Source: Pseudacidovorax intermedius (GTDB lineage: Bacteria > Pseudomonadota > Gammaproteobacteria > Burkholderiales > Burkholderiaceae_C). From it: a stretch of DNA of 64,000 bases. Every line of letters starts with the position of its first letter. Within the stretch, counting starts at the first letter, position 1. The position numbers were made by a program, and so were the translations under genes. The notes under the pieces were generated by a model, which had not been told where the DNA came from, made no database searches, and worked only from the letters and a program-made list of their open reading frames with translations. Below, piece after piece: positions 60,961 to 64,000 of the stretch. The DNA lies in the NCBI RefSeq assembly GCF_003350475.1, contig NZ_QQAV01000001.1:1108836-1172835 (forward strand). Reading direction: 5' to 3'.

Positions 60961-62433
60961 ATGCGACCCGACGTCGACCTTGTCATCCGCGGCGCAAGCG
61001 TGGTCTCGCCCGACGCCATCGTGCCCGCCAGCGTGGCCATCGCCGGCGAGCAGATCGTGGCCGTGGGCCACGACGACACCATGCCGCCCGCACGCGAAGA
61101 ACTGCGCGCCGACGGCCTGTTCCTGCTGCCCGGGGCCATCGACAGCCATGTGCACTTCCGCGATCCGGGCTATCCGCACAAGGAGACCTGGCGCACCGGC
61201 TCGGCCGCCGCCGCGCTCGGCGGCGTGACCACCGTCTTCGACATGCCCAACACCTCGCCGGCCACGGGCACCGTGGAGGCGCTGCGGCTCAAGCAGAAGG
61301 CGGCCGAGGCCTCGTACTGCGACTTCGGCATCCACGGCCTGCTGGGCGACGACACCATCGAGCGGCTGGAAGAGCTGCTGGAGGCCGGCGTCACCAGCTT
61401 CAAGGCCTTCGTCGGCAACACCTTCGGCAACCTGCCCGCGCCCACCGACGGTGCGCTGCTGGAGGGCTTCGAGACGCTGGCGCCGCTGGGCATCCGCACG
61501 GTGGTGCATGCCGAGAACTCGTCCATCCTGTTCCGCCGCCAGAAGAAGATGCAGGAGGCCGGCCGCATCGACGCCATGGCCCACCTGGCGGCGCGGCCCG
61601 CCGTGGCCGAGATCGAGGCCATCGGCCGCGTGCTCACGCTGGCCGAATGGACCGGCGCGCGGGTGCACATCGCCCACCACAGCGCGGCCGATTCGCTCTT
61701 CCTGCTGCGCGAGGCCAAGCGCCGCGGCGTGGACGTGACGGCCGAGACCTGCCCGCAGTACCTGCTGCTCAACACCGGGCACATGTCGAAGCTCGGCGGC
61801 GTGATGCGGCTGAACCCGCCCATCCGCGAGCCGCGTCACAACCAGCCCCTGTGGGACGCGCTGATGGACGGCACGCTGGACATGATCGCCACCGACCATG
61901 CGCCGCATGCGCCCGAGGAGAAGACGCGCGAGAGCATCTGGGACTGCGACTGCGGCTTCCCGGGGGTGGAGACGCAGATGCCGCTGATGCTCACCGAAGT
62001 CAACCGCGGCCGCGCCACGCTCATGGACTACGTGCGCTGGAGCGCCGTCGCCCCGGCCAGGGCCTGGGGCCTGTACGGCACCAAGGGCGTGATCGCGCCC
62101 GGCGCCCATGCCGACATCGCCATCGTCGACATGGCGCGCCAGGGCGTGCTGTCGCAGAACCGGCTGCAGAGCATCAGCCGCATCTCGCCCTGGCACGGGC
62201 GGCCTGTGCAGGGCTATCCGCTGCACACGCTGCTGCGCGGGCGCTTCGTCATGCGCGAGGGTCGCCTCGTGGAAGACGCCGTGGGCTGGGGCCGTTCGGT
62301 CAAGGCGGTGCAGAAGATGCCCACGCCCCGGCCGCGCAACACCGAGCACTACAGCCGCGCCATCCTGGAGACGCCGCCCGGCGTGCCGCCAACCGCGGTG
62401 CCGGTGGGCGAGGTGGACTGGAGCGCGAGATGA
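60961..62433 (+). CDS. Cyclic amidohydrolase (dihydroorotase/allantoinase/hydantoinase family)
   Basis: The 490-residue TIM-barrel enzyme has binuclear metal ligands: His63 and His65 (DSHVHFRDPG), carbamylated Lys148 (SFKAFVGN), His183 (VVHAENSS), His239/240 (VHIAHHS) and Asp312 (ATDHAPHAPEEK). It opens a cyclic amide such as dihydroorotate, allantoin or a hydantoin. FRDPGYPHKETW and DMPNTSP point toward the allantoinase/dihydroorotase side. The long C-terminus (RPRNTEHYSRAI) is unusual. A biosynthetic pyrC role is unlikely given the operon. Its stop overlaps the atzD start as ATGA. Confidence 0.9.
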   Translation: MRPDVDLVIRGASVVSPDAIVPASVAIAGEQIVAVGHDDTMPPAREELRADGLFLLPGAIDSHVHFRDPGYPHKETWRTGSAAAALGGVTTVFDMPNTSPATGTVEALRLKQKAAEASYCDFGIHGLLGDDTIERLEELLEAGVTSFKAFVGNTFGNLPAPTDGALLEGFETLAPLGIRTVVHAENSSILFRRQKKMQEAGRIDAMAHLAARPAVAEIEAIGRVLTLAEWTGARVHIAHHSAADSLFLLREAKRRGVDVTAETCPQYLLLNTGHMSKLGGVMRLNPPIREPRHNQPLWDALMDGTLDMIATDHAPHAPEEKTRESIWDCDCGFPGVETQMPLMLTEVNRGRATLMDYVRWSAVAPARAWGLYGTKGVIAPGAHADIAIVDMARQGVLSQNRLQSISRISPWHGRPVQGYPLHTLLRGRFVMREGRLVEDAVGWGRSVKAVQKMPTPRPRNTEHYSRAILETPPGVPPTAVPVGEVDWSAR

Positions 62434-63557
62434 GCGGCACCGTCCCCCAGCATGTGGACGCGCACGTGGTGCCCTGCCGCGGCCCCGGCGACCTGAGCGG
62501 CGTGCAGGCCCTGGTCGAGGCCGGCACGCTCGATCCGCGCCACATCGTGGCTGTGATGGGCAAGACCGAGGGCAACGGCTGCGTCAACGACCACACCCGC
62601 GACTTCGCCGCCATGGCCTGGTGCCATTACCTGGCGCCGCACCGCGGCTGCACGCCGCAGGCGGTGCATGCGCAGGTCGCACTGGTGATGTCCGGCGGCA
62701 CCGAGGGCGTGCTGTCGCCGCACTTCACCGTGTTCACCCGCCGCGCGGCATTGCCGCACGAGGTGGTCGAAGGCGAGAAGCGTCTGGTGGTCGGCATTGC
62801 CCACACGCGCGACTTCGCGCCGGAGGAGATGGGCCGCCAGGCGCAGATCGCCGCCACGGCCGAGGCGGTGCAGGCCGCCATGCGCGACGCCGGCATCGAC
62901 AGCGCCGCCGACGTCCACTTCGTGCAGGTCAAGTGCCCGCTGCTCACTTCGGCCAAAGTAGACGACGCGCTCGGCCGCGGGCAGGACACGGTCACGCGCG
63001 ACACCTACGAGTCGATGGGCTACTCGCGCGCCGCCTCGGCCCTGGGCGTGGGCGTGGCCCTGGGCGAGATCGACCCGGCGCGCGCCACCGACGCCGCCGT
63101 GCTGCACGACCTCAGCCTTCATTCGGCCCGCGCCTCCGTGTCGGCCGGCATCGAGCTGGAAGGCAACGTGGTCATCGTGCTGGGCGAGGCGGCGGGCAGC
63201 GCCTCGCCGCTGCGCATCGGCCATGCGCTGATGCGCGACGCGGTGGACACCGCCGGCCTGCGCACGCTGCTGCGCGAGCATTTCGGCCTGGATCCGGAAG
63301 CCGACGCGGCCCTCATCGCGCAGCGGCTGGTCAACCTGCTGGCCAAGGCCGAGGCCAGCCCCGACGGCCGGGTGCGCGAGGCGCGCCACACCATGCTGAA
63401 CGACTCGGACATCCACTCGACGCGCCATGCGCGTGCCGCCGTCGGGGCCGTGCTGGCCTCGGTGGTCGGCCGCACGGCGCTCTACGTCTCCGGCGGTGCC
63501 GAGCACCAGGGCCCGCCCGGCGGCGGCCCGGTGGCGGCGCTGGTGCGCGTGGCCTGA
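62430..63557 (+). CDS. atzD: Cyanuric acid amidohydrolase (AtzD/barbiturase ring-opening family)
   Basis: The 375-residue protein belongs to the rare AtzD/TrzD/barbiturase family. Its three repeated domains each bring a Lys and a Ser: Lys45 (GKTEGNGCVND) with Ser88 (VMSGGTEGVLSPH), Lys168 (VQVKCPLLT) with Ser238 (SVSAGIELE), and Lys306 (LLAKAEASPDG) with Ser354 (YVSGGAEHQGPPGGGP). As I recall it, the Pseudomonas AtzD sequence agrees at all six with a near-constant offset. AtzD opens cyanuric acid to 1-carboxybiuret, the substrate of AtzE. Barbiturases share the fold, so barbituric acid remains possible. Translation is coupled to the cyclic amidohydrolase gene. Confidence 0.93.
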   Translation: MSGTVPQHVDAHVVPCRGPGDLSGVQALVEAGTLDPRHIVAVMGKTEGNGCVNDHTRDFAAMAWCHYLAPHRGCTPQAVHAQVALVMSGGTEGVLSPHFTVFTRRAALPHEVVEGEKRLVVGIAHTRDFAPEEMGRQAQIAATAEAVQAAMRDAGIDSAADVHFVQVKCPLLTSAKVDDALGRGQDTVTRDTYESMGYSRAASALGVGVALGEIDPARATDAAVLHDLSLHSARASVSAGIELEGNVVIVLGEAAGSASPLRIGHALMRDAVDTAGLRTLLREHFGLDPEADAALIAQRLVNLLAKAEASPDGRVREARHTMLNDSDIHSTRHARAAVGAVLASVVGRTALYVSGGAEHQGPPGGGPVAALVRVA

Positions 63558-63584
63558 ACGTCCTCTTTTCTGCAGGAACACCTC

Positions 63585-64000
63585 ATGAGCCAGAGCTTCA
63601 TCCAACTCTCCGACGTGATGCTGCGCTACGGCGGCGGCACCATCGCCCTGGACCACACCACGCTGGGCATCGACCGCGGCGACTTCGTCGCGCTGGTCGG
63701 CCCCAGCGGCTGCGGCAAGTCCACCATCCTCAAGCTGCTGGCCGGACTGCTGCGGCCCACCTCGGGTGCGGTGATCGCCGGCGGCCGCGAGGTCGGGCCG
63801 GCGGGTGCACGCCCCACGGCGGCCGGCCGGCCGGCACTGCGCATCGGCCTGGCCTTCCAGAACCCGACCATGCTGCCGTGGCTGACGATCCGCGAGAACG
63901 TGATGATCCCGCTGAAGATCGTCGAGCCCTTCCGCCAGGACTACGCGCGCAAGAAGCGCGGCGAATACGCCGAGCGCGCCGACGCGCTGCTGGCTCAGGT
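63585..64000 (+). CDS. ABC importer ATP-binding protein, SsuB/TauB type (cut by window end)
   Basis: About 138 residues are visible. They have Walker A GPSGCGKST near residue 40 and a Q-loop segment LAFQNPTMLPWLTIRENV typical of nitrate/taurine/NMT1-type importers. It belongs with the receptor gene at 59062. The ATG lies 27 bases after atzD, with GCAGGAA upstream. The signature motif, Walker B and the permease gene lie beyond 64000. Confidence 0.92.
   Translation, partial: MSQSFIQLSDVMLRYGGGTIALDHTTLGIDRGDFVALVGPSGCGKSTILKLLAGLLRPTSGAVIAGGREVGPAGARPTAAGRPALRIGLAFQNPTMLPWLTIRENVMIPLKIVEPFRQDYARKKRGEYAERADALLAQ

Noticed and set aside
60606-62429. atzD frame open far upstream, as if fused to a large N-terminal domain
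   Set aside because: The upstream part is an out-of-frame reading of the SDR and cyclic amidohydrolase genes; the ATGA overlap at 62430 gives the natural start.
60961-62433. Biosynthetic dihydroorotase (pyrC)
   Set aside because: It lies in a catabolic operon coupled to atzD, its C-terminus is longer, and its sequence leans to the allantoinase/hydantoinase side.
1-64000. CRISPR arrays, insertion sequences, prophage, tRNA or rRNA genes
   Set aside because: No regularly spaced repeats, transposase or integrase frames, or tRNA-like cloverleaf signals were recognised.

Overview
The window is high-GC DNA, densely coded on both strands. It fits a soil or water betaproteobacterium of the order Burkholderiales, most likely family Comamonadaceae (Variovorax/Acidovorax-like). 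The reasons are seven orphan Bug/TctC periplasmic receptors, a dispersed intergenic repeat of a type I recall from that family, and the style of the housekeeping genes. There are no rRNA or tRNA genes, no CRISPR array, no transposase and no phage gene. No stretch longer than 300 bases lacks a gene.

Layout. (1) 1-10.8 kb: catabolic genes with Bug receptors. A Bug/amidohydrolase/SMP-30/Bug run is followed by an IclR regulator divergent from another Bug gene. Then comes homogentisate catabolism on the minus strand (hmgA, a Bug receptor, fahA) with a divergent IclR regulator. (2) 10.9-24.1 kb: mostly housekeeping. It holds an EAL-domain c-di-GMP phosphodiesterase, a minus-strand run (DeoR regulator, EamA exporter, tsaB, rimI, uracil-DNA glycosylase, pyrF), nudK, dacB, a small unknown gene, sua5, purK, purE and cnoX. 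(3) 24.2-31.4 kb: an esterase, then a minus-strand aromatic-degradation operon (VOC protein, FAD hydroxylase, IclR, FAH-family enzyme, Bug, thioesterase, MBL hydrolase). (4) 31.4-36.1 kb: divergent from it, two Bug genes, a formylglycine sulfatase-type hydrolase and a quinone oxidoreductase.

(5) 36.2-50.5 kb is the most striking part. A near-perfect sigma-54 promoter precedes atzF, a nitrate/taurine-type ABC importer, atzG, atzE, a BMP-type ABC importer, a formamidase/aliphatic amidase, biuH, a second BiuH-like hydrolase and a GntR/FCD regulator. (6) 50.5-57.1 kb holds a thiolase, an aldo/keto reductase, an SDR, a GlxA-type regulator, a zinc alcohol dehydrogenase, an unknown protein and a hemerythrin-domain protein. 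(7) 57.2-64 kb holds a LysR regulator divergent from an operon of cysteine hydrolase, NMT1-type receptor, SDR, dihydroorotase/allantoinase-like amidohydrolase, atzD (cyanuric acid amidohydrolase/barbiturase family) and an ABC ATPase cut by the window end.

Together, regions 5 and 7 encode every step from cyanuric acid to ammonia and CO2: AtzD opens the ring, AtzE with AtzG removes one amide, AtzF finishes, and BiuH feeds biuret in from the side. Both regions carry their own importers. The sigma-54 promoter suggests the system is used to scavenge nitrogen. The substrate of the 58-64 kb operon is not settled by sequence; barbiturate, hydantoin-type rings and cyanuric acid are all possible.
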